Part shown: positions 1-6,917 of the stretch, piece by piece | Layout of the letters: each line of letters starts with the position of its first letter | Numbering within the stretch: position 1 is the first letter of the stretch | From: a virus | Reading direction: 5' to 3' (one strand) | Virus record (IMG/VR): IMGVR_UViG_3300023708_001000 | Location: 1 to 39,839 of that record | Length of the DNA stretch: 39,839 bases | The notes under the pieces: generated by a model | The model's input: only the letters and a program-made list of their open reading frames with translations | Told to the model about the DNA's origin: nothing | Databases searched by the model: none | Made by a program: the position numbers and the translations under genes

Positions 1-146
1 AGAAACAATAGAGCAGGAGAGGCGTCGCACCGGTGCAATCTTGTGCGGCGATTTTTACGAGATGCATAGTGTTTTAGTCGGGAATCGTTGTGTTAAGTTT
101 GTATTGGAGCAACAATAAAAGCCCAAGTGAAAAACAGGAAGCAGCC
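1..146 (+). promoter_or_regulatory. Leader upstream of first gene; only weak promoter-like hexamers
   Basis: No convincing gene begins in this stretch. Two weak sigma70-like pairs can be drawn: TTGTGC (41-46) with CATAGT (65-70) at 18-base spacing, and TTGTGT (88-93) with AACAAT (111-116) at 17-base spacing. Neither has a good -10 box, so the real late promoter may lie to the left of the window. An AGGAAG ribosome binding site (136-141) precedes the ATG at 147. Confidence 0.2.
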
Positions 147-368
147 ATGTTTGAAATTGAAAAGCACATCCCTATCCCTGAGCACACCGGATCCGGCGCT
201 CGACCGAAGTACCCATTTGCCGACATGGAGGTTGGCGATTCGTTTTTTGTTCCAAACATGAAGGCGCAAACGCTGAGTAACTCCAGTCAATGGCACGCCA
301 ACAAGACCGGCAAAAAATTCACCTGCTCAACCGTCGATGGCGGCGCCCGCTGCTGGCGCGTTGCATAA
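147..368 (+). CDS. Small conserved phage protein (DUF7303-like)
   Basis: A 73-residue soluble protein of unknown role. It has the pattern KYPFADMEVGDSFFVP near residues 21-36 and an Arg/Trp-rich end (RCWRV). This resembles small phage proteins that carry a 'MxVGDSF..P' strand followed by 'GkkF' and 'R.WR', which I recall as DUF7303; I cannot verify that here. The reading frame is open back to 90, but the ATG at 147 is preferred because an AGGAAG site sits five bases upstream. Its stop is 28 bases before the methyltransferase start, so the two are probably co-transcribed. The Cys and basic residues at the C-terminus could suggest nucleic-acid contact, but nothing in the sequence shows that. 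Confidence 0.7.
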   Translation: MFEIEKHIPIPEHTGSGARPKYPFADMEVGDSFFVPNMKAQTLSNSSQWHANKTGKKFTCSTVDGGARCWRVA

Positions 369-396
369 TTCACAACCCACCCAAACCGGAGCACGC

Positions 397-1686
397 ATGA
401 AAAAACAGCAGGCTAAAACCGAAACTGAAAACACTGGCGAAAACCAGCAATCAGAAATAGAGCGCGTTTCTATCGAGGCGCTCATCCCCTTCGCACGCAA
501 CAGCCGCACCTACTCCGACGAGCAGGTCGCGCAAATCGCTGCAAGCATCAAAGAGTTCGGCTTCACCAACCCCGTGCTCATCGACAAGGACGGCGGCATC
601 ATCGCTGGCCACGGTCGCGTCATGGCCGCACGCAAGCTCAAGCTGGCTGAGGTGCCCTGCATCCGGCTGTCGCACCTCTCGCCCACCCAGATCCGCGCCC
701 TGGTGATCGCCGACAACAAGCTCGCCCTGAACGCCGGCTGGGACAACGAGATGCTCGCCCTGGAGTTCAAGGACCTCATGGACCAAGGCTTCGATGTGGA
801 GCTGATCGGTTTCAGCCAGGACGAAATAGACGCCCTGATGCCCGAGGAGCTGCCCGAGGGCCTGACCGACCCGGACGACGCACCACCCGTTCCGGTCGAC
901 CCCGTGACCGTCCAGGGCGACGTTTGGGTCATGGGTAAGCACCGGCTGCTTTGCGGAGACAGCACCAGCATCGCAGATCTGGAGCGCCTGTGCGACGGCC
1001 AACCGGTGGACATGTGGCTGACCGACCCGCCCTACAACGTGGCCTACGAGGGCGGCACCAAGGAAAAGCTGACCATCAAAAACGACTCGATGGGCGACGA
1101 TCAGTTCCGCCAGTTCCTGCGCGACGCCTACACCGCCGCCGACGCAGTCATGAAGGCCGGGGCGGTTTTCTACATCTGGCACGCCGACAGCGAGGGCTAC
1201 AACTTCCGTGGCGCCGCCAAGGACGCCGGTTGGACCGTGCGCCAGTGCCTGATCTGGAAGAAATCCAGCCTGGTGCTCGGCCGCCAGGACTACCAGTGGC
1301 AGCACGAGCCCTGCCTATACGGATGGAAAGAAGGCTCCGGCCACCTGTGGGCCTCCGACCGTAAGCAGACCACCATCCTTGAGTTCGACAAGCCCGTCCG
1401 CAACGGCGAGCACCCGACCATGAAGCCCGTGGCCTTGTTTGAGTACCAGCTGCTCAACAACACAAAGGGCGGCGACGTCGTTTTGGACTCGTTCGGCGGC
1501 TCCGGCACCACGTTGATCGCCGCCGAGAAGAACGGCCGGGTTGCGCGCCTGATGGAGTTAGACCCAAAATACTGCGACGTGATCGTCACCCGCTGGCAGG
1601 AGTTCACGGGGCATGAGGCTGTCCATGAAGCCTCTGGAAAAACGTTTGCGGAGGTGAAGAATGTCAAGCAAAAAACAGGCCAATGA
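397..1686 (+). CDS. ParB/Srx-domain and DNA methyltransferase fusion protein
   Basis: A 429-residue two-domain protein. Residues about 21-145 form a ParB N-terminal-like domain, with the nucleotide-contact motif GHGRVMAARKL around 71-81. Residues about 175-405 are an amino-methyltransferase (N6-adenine or N4-cytosine): motif IV DPPY at 210-213, HPTMKP at 339-344, the SAM-binding DSFGGSGTT at 364-372 and ELDP at 387-390. The catalytic DPPY motif precedes the SAM motif, which is the beta-class order. Such proteins transfer a methyl group from S-adenosylmethionine to phage DNA and commonly protect it from host restriction. No partner nuclease is nearby, so it is an orphan. The ATG at 397 has a GGAG site; the frame is open from 337. 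Its end overlaps the terminase small subunit start by 26 bases, linking its expression to packaging genes. Target sequence cannot be inferred. Confidence 0.93.
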   Translation: MKKQQAKTETENTGENQQSEIERVSIEALIPFARNSRTYSDEQVAQIAASIKEFGFTNPVLIDKDGGIIAGHGRVMAARKLKLAEVPCIRLSHLSPTQIRALVIADNKLALNAGWDNEMLALEFKDLMDQGFDVELIGFSQDEIDALMPEELPEGLTDPDDAPPVPVDPVTVQGDVWVMGKHRLLCGDSTSIADLERLCDGQPVDMWLTDPPYNVAYEGGTKEKLTIKNDSMGDDQFRQFLRDAYTAADAVMKAGAVFYIWHADSEGYNFRGAAKDAGWTVRQCLIWKKSSLVLGRQDYQWQHEPCLYGWKEGSGHLWASDRKQTTILEFDKPVRNGEHPTMKPVALFEYQLLNNTKGGDVVLDSFGGSGTTLIAAEKNGRVARLMELDPKYCDVIVTRWQEFTGHEAVHEASGKTFAEVKNVKQKTGQ

Positions 1687-2155
1687 AGAAAAACCCGTTG
1701 TAAAAAAGCGAGGTGGTGCCCGCTACCCGAACGGTGGCGGCGCGCAGCCTGGCGCTGGCCGCCCCGCATTTGAGCCCCTGGAGACTGAGCGCAAGCAGGT
1801 GGAGGCCTTGTCGGGCTACGGCCTGCCTCTGGACCAGATCGCTGTGCTGGTGCGCAAGGGCATCAGCGTGGATACCCTGACCAAACACTTTGCCGACGAG
1901 CTGATCAGCGGCAAGGCTAAGGCCAACAGCCAGGTCGGCCGCACGCTTTTCCAAAAGGCAACGTCCGGCGACACCACGGCCATGATCTGGTGGTCGAAAA
2001 CCCAGATGAAGTGGTCCGAGACCGTGAAGAACGAGCACACCGGCAAAGACGGCGGCGCAATCGCCGTGTCCAGCGTTGACCTCAAAGGCCTCAATGACGC
2101 CGAGTTGGCGCAGATGCAGGCCCTGCTGCTGAAATCCAAAGGATCCGAAGAATGA
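1661..2155 (+). CDS. Probable terminase small subunit
   Basis: A 164-residue protein. After a lysine-rich and Gly/Pro-rich disordered N-terminus (about 1-40) comes a helical segment. It has a helix-turn-helix-like stretch (GLPLDQIAVLVRKGISVDTL, about 54-73) followed by a KHF..EL...K.KAN pattern and IWWSKTQMKWSE. That arrangement is typical of small DNA-binding proteins encoded just before phage large terminases, which recognise the packaging site and regulate the motor. The start has a GAGGTGAAGA ribosome site inside the upstream methyltransferase gene. The stop overlaps the next gene by four bases (ATGA). The large subunit is two small genes downstream, which supports the assignment. No pac or cos site could be identified by eye. 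Confidence 0.75.
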   Translation: MSSKKQANEEKPVVKKRGGARYPNGGGAQPGAGRPAFEPLETERKQVEALSGYGLPLDQIAVLVRKGISVDTLTKHFADELISGKAKANSQVGRTLFQKATSGDTTAMIWWSKTQMKWSETVKNEHTGKDGGAIAVSSVDLKGLNDAELAQMQALLLKSKGSEE

Positions 2156-2433
2156 CCACCACAAAACCCACCCTTCCCGAGTCCCCGCTGCCTGCGCTGC
2201 TGGACCACGACGGCCGCTTCCAGGCGCTGTACCCCGAGGACTTGGTTGTCGCTCACGGCGAGGTCATGGCCTCCTACGAGCGCGCGCGGATCCTGGCGCT
2301 GCTGGACGCCTTTGGCGATCAGTGCACCGCCCAGGGCATGGCCATGGCCGAGAGTGGCCACGCTGACACAAAAATCGTGAACGCCCAGCTCGACGCCGTG
2401 CGTCTGCTTCAGGAAGCCATCGCTAAAGGATGA
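2152..2433 (+). CDS. Hypothetical protein between terminase genes
   Basis: A 93-residue, mildly acidic, probably helical protein that I do not recognise. It has no membrane segment, signal peptide or metal-binding pattern. The N-terminus is Pro-rich (TLPESPLP) and the C-terminal half is helix-forming, with a run LDAVRLLQEAI near the end. It overlaps the genes on both sides by four bases (ATGA at 2152 and at 2430), which suggests translational coupling to the terminase genes. An accessory role in packaging is possible from context but has no direct support. Confidence 0.75.
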   Translation: MTTTKPTLPESPLPALLDHDGRFQALYPEDLVVAHGEVMASYERARILALLDAFGDQCTAQGMAMAESGHADTKIVNAQLDAVRLLQEAIAKG

Positions 2434-2630
2434 GCGCCACGGTGCAGCACCCACGCGACCAGGAGATGGAGCGCTGGCACATTGTCCCGATCAACGATTG
2501 GCGCGAACATGAGCCAAGCTGCGTGTGTTGGTGCCATCCTCAACCAGACGAGATCGACGAGCGCGTGATGCTGCACAACGCCATGGACCAGCGCGACAAG
2601 CTCGAACGAGGTGAGCTGTGGCCGCAGTAA
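2430..2630 (+). CDS. Small Cys/His-containing phage protein upstream of TerL
   Basis: A 66-residue protein with the arrangement HIVPINDWREHE, then CVCWCHPQPDE, then VMLHNAMDQRE/K. Proteins with this same order (PINDxxEHE, CWCxP, HNxxDxRE) are common in phages immediately before the large terminase, but to my knowledge their function is not established. Three closely spaced Cys (residues about 31-35) and neighbouring His could bind a metal ion; this is inference. It starts in a four-base overlap with the preceding gene. It also overlaps the GTG start of the large terminase by 13 bases, so it is translated in step with the packaging genes. Confidence 0.8.
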   Translation: MSATVQHPRDQEMERWHIVPINDWREHEPSCVCWCHPQPDEIDERVMLHNAMDQRDKLERGELWPQ

Positions 2631-4195
2631 GCCCCGCCATCATGCTGGACCTGATCGAGAAGGAGCAGGCCCGCCGCCGCGCTAGCGCCAGCCTGTACGA
2701 GTTCGTGCAGCAGGCATGGCACGTGATGGAGCCCGGCGTGCCATTCGTGCCCAGCTGGCACATCGAGGCCATCTGCGAGCACCTGGAGGCGGTGAGCGCC
2801 GGCGAGATCCACCGCTTGCTCATCAACATTCCGCCGCGCCACTCCAAGTCCACCATCGTTTCGGTGGCCTGGTGCTGCTGGGAATGGATCGCGTCTCCTG
2901 AGCAGAAGTTCCTCGCCGCCTCTTACTCCGGCACGCTGTCCATCCGGGACAACCTCAAAGCTCGCCGCCTGGTGCAGTCGCCCTGGTACCAGGAGCGCTG
3001 GGGTCACCTCTTTGCGCTCTCCGGCGATCAAAACGCCAAGCAGCGCTTCGAGAACAACAAGACCGGCTATCGGCTGGCCACCTCCGTGGGCGGTACCGCC
3101 ACGGGTGAGGGCGGCTCACGTCTGATCCTGGACGACCCGCACGGCGCTCAGGATGCGCAGTCGGAGGCCATGCGCGAGACCGCGCTTGACTGGTTTGACC
3201 AGGTCTGGTCAACCCGACTGAACAACCCCAAGACCGACGCCATGGTCACCGTGATGCAGCGCCTGCACGAGAAGGACATCAGCGGACACATCCTGAACGA
3301 CATAGGCGGCTGGGAGCACATCTGCATTCCGGCCGAGTGGGACGGCAAGAGCCGCCGCACGATCCTTGGCCCCTACGATCCGCGCACTGAAAAGGGCCAG
3401 TTAATCTGCCCGGACCGCTTCGGCGAGGCCGAGATCACGAAGCTCAAGCAATTGCTGGGCACCTACGGCGCGTCCGGCCAGCTCCAACAGGACCCGTCGC
3501 CTGCCGAGGGCGGCATCCTGGCCACAAAGCACTTCCAGCTTTGGCCCATGGCCCAGCGCCTGCCGCCATTCGAGTACATCCTGCAGAGCTACGACTGCGC
3601 GTTCACCGAGCGGACGACCGGCGACCCGACGGCCTGCACGGTCTGGGGCGTGTTCTCGCACCGCGGCCAGCGCCAGGTCATGCTGCTGGACGCCTGGGAC
3701 GAGCACCTTGGCTACCCGGACCTGCGAAAACGGGTGATCAAGGACTGGACGAGCGAGTACGGCGCCGACAGCTCGGCCAAGGCGGGAATGCCCACCAAAG
3801 GCAGGCGCCCGGACCGGCTGCTGGTGGAGGCCAAGGCCAGCGGGCAGTCGCTGCTGCAGGACCTGCGGCTTGCGCGGGTTCCGGCGATCGGCTACAACCC
3901 TGGAAACGCCGACAAAGTATCCCGCGCCCACCAGGCCGCACCGGTTCTTGAGCTGGGGCTGATCTGGATCCCGGAGTCCGCCAAGAACCCTGGGCAACCT
4001 GTAAGCTGGGCTGATGGGTTCCTCAAACAGGTCGCCAAGTTCCCCGTCGCTGAGCACGACGATTTTGTGGATACGTTCACTCAAGCGATAATCTATTTGA
4101 AAAACGACGGCCTGCTGGAGATGCCACGAGCACGCGACGTTGATGAAGATCAAAACCATCGTCGTAAAGAGAGGGTGAATCCCTATGCCGTCTGA
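2618..4195 (+). CDS. terL: Terminase large subunit (packaging ATPase/nuclease)
   Basis: A 525-residue DNA-packaging motor protein. The N-terminal ATPase has a degenerate Walker A, PPRHSKST at 72-79, Walker B LILDDPHG at 169-176 and a coupling-type motif TVMQRLHEKD at 211-220. The C-terminal RNase H-like nuclease shows acidic residues in YDCAF (D326), LVEAKASG (E404) and HDDFVD (D481/D482). The protein cuts concatemeric phage DNA and pumps it through the portal into the prohead. Translation begins at a GTG at 2618, preceded by a CGAGGTGAG site inside the previous gene. The 3' end overlaps the next gene by 11 bases. The length is normal for the family and all motifs look intact. Confidence 0.95.
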   Translation: MAAVSPAIMLDLIEKEQARRRASASLYEFVQQAWHVMEPGVPFVPSWHIEAICEHLEAVSAGEIHRLLINIPPRHSKSTIVSVAWCCWEWIASPEQKFLAASYSGTLSIRDNLKARRLVQSPWYQERWGHLFALSGDQNAKQRFENNKTGYRLATSVGGTATGEGGSRLILDDPHGAQDAQSEAMRETALDWFDQVWSTRLNNPKTDAMVTVMQRLHEKDISGHILNDIGGWEHICIPAEWDGKSRRTILGPYDPRTEKGQLICPDRFGEAEITKLKQLLGTYGASGQLQQDPSPAEGGILATKHFQLWPMAQRLPPFEYILQSYDCAFTERTTGDPTACTVWGVFSHRGQRQVMLLDAWDEHLGYPDLRKRVIKDWTSEYGADSSAKAGMPTKGRRPDRLLVEAKASGQSLLQDLRLARVPAIGYNPGNADKVSRAHQAAPVLELGLIWIPESAKNPGQPVSWADGFLKQVAKFPVAEHDDFVDTFTQAIIYLKNDGLLEMPRARDVDEDQNHRRKERVNPYAV

Positions 4196-4640
4196 CGCTC
4201 CGTCCATTTTTTCCGTTTCGCCCTACGCGCGCTCGATCGCCCGCGAGATGTACCCGGGCCAGCTTGGCCAAGATGACCAGCAAGACGCTGCCCGCCACAT
4301 GCTTGCTGCGGGCACCATGGCCAGAAAGTACGGGCCGACCGTTGCAGAGTTTGCTGGCAAAGCGCACGAGTACTCCACATCCCCGCTGCGCGCCCTGATG
4401 ATGTTGCTTGGCCGGGGCGAGATGCCCGCCGACTATCGTCAGGACATGCACAACAACGCGCTTGGCATTGAGATGGCTCGGCGCGCGCAATCGCAGCGCG
4501 AGCTGGAGGACCTTGTGCAGGCCGCCGCCGAGCGATCGGCACGCGAGCAACAGGCTGGCGTGCCTTGGGTCAACAAAGCAAAAGGCGGCGCAGTCCGCAG
4601 CCCCCTCAACCACGTCAAGGAGTGCTCTTGTGGCCGATGA
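4185..4640 (+). CDS. DUF6973-like protein with DMHNN motif and C-terminal KGG tail
   Basis: A 151-residue soluble protein. It has the spaced pattern DAARHML (about 33-39), AHEY and DYRQDMHNNALG (about 86-97). This resembles the 'AFRHA..HE..D.HNN..G' pattern of DUF6973-like proteins, whose function I do not know. Conserved His, Glu and Asn residues could form a metal or catalytic site, by inference. The C-terminus (KAKGGAVRSPLNHVKE) carries the Ala-x-Gly-Gly-Ala-Val type motif that recurs in several virion-region proteins of this phage. It overlaps TerL upstream and the PcfJ-like gene downstream, so it is part of the packaging/portal transcription unit. It may be a minor virion component. Confidence 0.75.
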   Translation: MPSDAPSIFSVSPYARSIAREMYPGQLGQDDQQDAARHMLAAGTMARKYGPTVAEFAGKAHEYSTSPLRALMMLLGRGEMPADYRQDMHNNALGIEMARRAQSQRELEDLVQAAAERSAREQQAGVPWVNKAKGGAVRSPLNHVKECSCGR

Positions 4641-6912
4641 TCTGAACCAGCCGTTCATCGGCTACCGATCCGCTGGGCGCCGCCGCGCTGCTCTCAACGA
4701 CCGCGCCGCCTCGGCCGACGCTCCGCTGGCGCTGCTGCGTGGCGTGGCCTCTGGCGTGTTGGGCGCTCCTGGCGATATCGAGTCCCTGGTGCGCATGCTG
4801 CCAGGCCTATCCGAGAAAACCGTGCTACCGACAAGTCGGGACGTCGAAGCTCGCCTGCCGTTGCGCGGCGTGAGCCAGACGCCAATTGGCCGCGCCGCGA
4901 CCGAACTGGGAACACTTGGCGGCGGGTTCTACACCGGGCCCGGCTCCCCACTGCGTGCCATCGCTGCGCTGCCGTCGGCGGTCAGCCGCGCTGGTCGGGA
5001 TTTTGCGCTGGCCGGTTCGCCCGTGCACGTTGTGAAGCCCAAGGGCGGCAACTGGCTGGCGGGGAGCGTGGAGCGGGCGATCGAGCCGATGAAGACGCGA
5101 GTTATTGGCCAAGACCCAGCCAGTCGACTGCGTGACCTTGATGCGGCTTACGCGCAGAATGTCGAGGCTGGTGTCGCAATGGACCCTGCTGTTTTTGCAA
5201 GAGAGCGTGCGCGTCTTGAGCCTGAAGTGGCCATGAACCGCTGGCTTGAGTCCAAGCTGGGCAAGTACATCCGCAACGAGATGGCCACGCCAGAGGACCC
5301 TTTGCGAGCTTTGGCTGATCGTGGCGTTACTCACATTCCTGAAGGCGCGGAAAGCCTGGAGCGTGTGACTGAGTGGATACCTGAAACTTTGGAGCCTCGG
5401 CGAAAAGCAGCCGGTTTCCCCGCTGGCGGAATGTCGCAAACACCTTATGGCCAAGGCTGGGAGCAGTTGGCCGATGAGGCAATTCAAAACCTGCCTGCAA
5501 GTGAGCGTTTACGGTTCATGGGCGATACACCTTATCGACAGCAAATTGAGGAAAACCCGTGGATCAAAAAGGTGCCACCCGAAACCATGACCTACGGCGC
5601 TTACCCCGTCGAGGTTCGCCGGGAGCTTGACTTCGAGCACCTGGTCGACGAGCTTAAGAACGCCATCAACCCCGCATCCGGCTTGCCCGAGAACCTGCGC
5701 TGGAAGTACCAGGACCTGGACAAGGTCACCGTTCCACAGGCTGTTCAGCGGGTTTCGGATATCAACGCTTGGCGCGCCGCCCAGAAGGCAGAGGCCGACG
5801 CCGCACGCGCCATGAACCCAGCCACGCACGTGTTCAAGGAGTACCCCGAGCAGGGCTTCAAGTGGGTGGAGCTGCGCCAACCAAAAGAAACAGGCCGCAA
5901 AGTCAGCGTAGAAAAACAAGAGATGGATTTGCCACCGGATTTCAATCAGCAAATGGGCCGCGAAGTTGCCGAGGACATGGCTTTCGATGAAGGCCTGGAG
6001 GAAGGCACCCGCGAGTTCAACGAGTTCGTGCAGCGCACCATGACGGACTTCAACCGCAAGAAAAACGTCGAGATGGACGAGTCGATCAAGGCCCTGGAGG
6101 ACGCCCTCAAGTACGAGGGCGAGACCATGGGCCATTGCGTTGGCGGCTACTGCCCGGACGTGGTCGAGGGCCGCAGCCGGATTTACAGCCTGCGCGACAA
6201 GAAGGGGCAGCCGCATGTGACGATTGAGGTGAAGCCTGGCGTTGAGAACCCATCAATTAGCGAAGGTGAGTTCCGTGGACAAAAACGCTTTATCGTCAAC
6301 AACAAAGGCACTGGCTTTCCAACGATTGAAGAGGCCCAGCAATACGCTCGTGAAATCAGCACACCCGAAATCGTCCAAATCAAAGGCAAGGCCAACCGTG
6401 CACCCAAGGAAGAGTACTTGCCTGCCGTGCAGGATTTTGTGCGGTCGGGGAACTGGGGACGAATTGGGGATTTGCAAAACACTGGCCTGGTTCAACTCCC
6501 AGACAAGCGCCTCCTCACAACGCAAGAATTTGACGATGCTTTAAAGCAAATCACAGGCGGCGATCCATCTGCACCAAATCGAGATTGGTTTTTGAACGTC
6601 ATGCGTGGCGATCCTTCCTGGTGGAATGAAACTCGCGGGGCGTTCGAGGGCCTCGGCCTGAAGCCCGGCGCTAAGGATGAAGGCTTCGCCGCTGGAGGCC
6701 TAGTCGGTGGCGGCCTAGTCGGGTCCAACATCTACAACAGCGACGCAATGCAAAACCCCATGTCGGCCTACAAGTTCTCTGACGGTGGCCAAGCGGGTGA
6801 TGCGCCGGCTTACGCTGATGGCGGCCTAGTTGCAAATTCCCCCACAGGCGACTTTGACCCGGATAGAATCGACGCCATCGTTGGTGAACTCAACGCACTT
6901 AATGCAGGCTGA
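4630..6912 (+). CDS. PcfJ-like domain protein, putative minor virion component
   Basis: A 760-residue multidomain protein. The N-terminal part (about 1-150) is Ala/Gly/Arg-rich and possibly disordered. The middle is charged and helical. Around residues 480-570 sits a block with ESIKALEDALKYEGETMGHCVGGY, YSLRDKKGQPHVTIEV and PTIEEAQQYA, matching the C-terminal 'MGHCVGGY..YSLRD..G.PH.TIEV' signature of PcfJ-like proteins of plasmids and phages; their function is poorly defined. The C-terminus contains three Gly-Gly motifs (FAAGGLV, FSDGGQA, YADGGLV). Start is the GTG at 4630, with AAGGAG at 4618-4623, seven bases upstream, overlapping the preceding gene; the frame is open much further back, but that segment is shadow sequence. 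It lies six bases before the portal gene. The part about 6230-6620 looks less GC-rich than its flanks. Confidence 0.8.
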   Translation: MADDLNQPFIGYRSAGRRRAALNDRAASADAPLALLRGVASGVLGAPGDIESLVRMLPGLSEKTVLPTSRDVEARLPLRGVSQTPIGRAATELGTLGGGFYTGPGSPLRAIAALPSAVSRAGRDFALAGSPVHVVKPKGGNWLAGSVERAIEPMKTRVIGQDPASRLRDLDAAYAQNVEAGVAMDPAVFARERARLEPEVAMNRWLESKLGKYIRNEMATPEDPLRALADRGVTHIPEGAESLERVTEWIPETLEPRRKAAGFPAGGMSQTPYGQGWEQLADEAIQNLPASERLRFMGDTPYRQQIEENPWIKKVPPETMTYGAYPVEVRRELDFEHLVDELKNAINPASGLPENLRWKYQDLDKVTVPQAVQRVSDINAWRAAQKAEADAARAMNPATHVFKEYPEQGFKWVELRQPKETGRKVSVEKQEMDLPPDFNQQMGREVAEDMAFDEGLEEGTREFNEFVQRTMTDFNRKKNVEMDESIKALEDALKYEGETMGHCVGGYCPDVVEGRSRIYSLRDKKGQPHVTIEVKPGVENPSISEGEFRGQKRFIVNNKGTGFPTIEEAQQYAREISTPEIVQIKGKANRAPKEEYLPAVQDFVRSGNWGRIGDLQNTGLVQLPDKRLLTTQEFDDALKQITGGDPSAPNRDWFLNVMRGDPSWWNETRGAFEGLGLKPGAKDEGFAAGGLVGGGLVGSNIYNSDAMQNPMSAYKFSDGGQAGDAPAYADGGLVANSPTGDFDPDRIDAIVGELNALNAG

Positions 6913-6917
6913 CAGAC

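Noticed and set aside
451-1305. Leftward open frame opposite the methyltransferase
   Set aside because: It lies antisense to a gene with intact DPPY and SAM-binding motifs; its His/Val/Leu-rich product is typical of antisense reading in GC-rich DNA.
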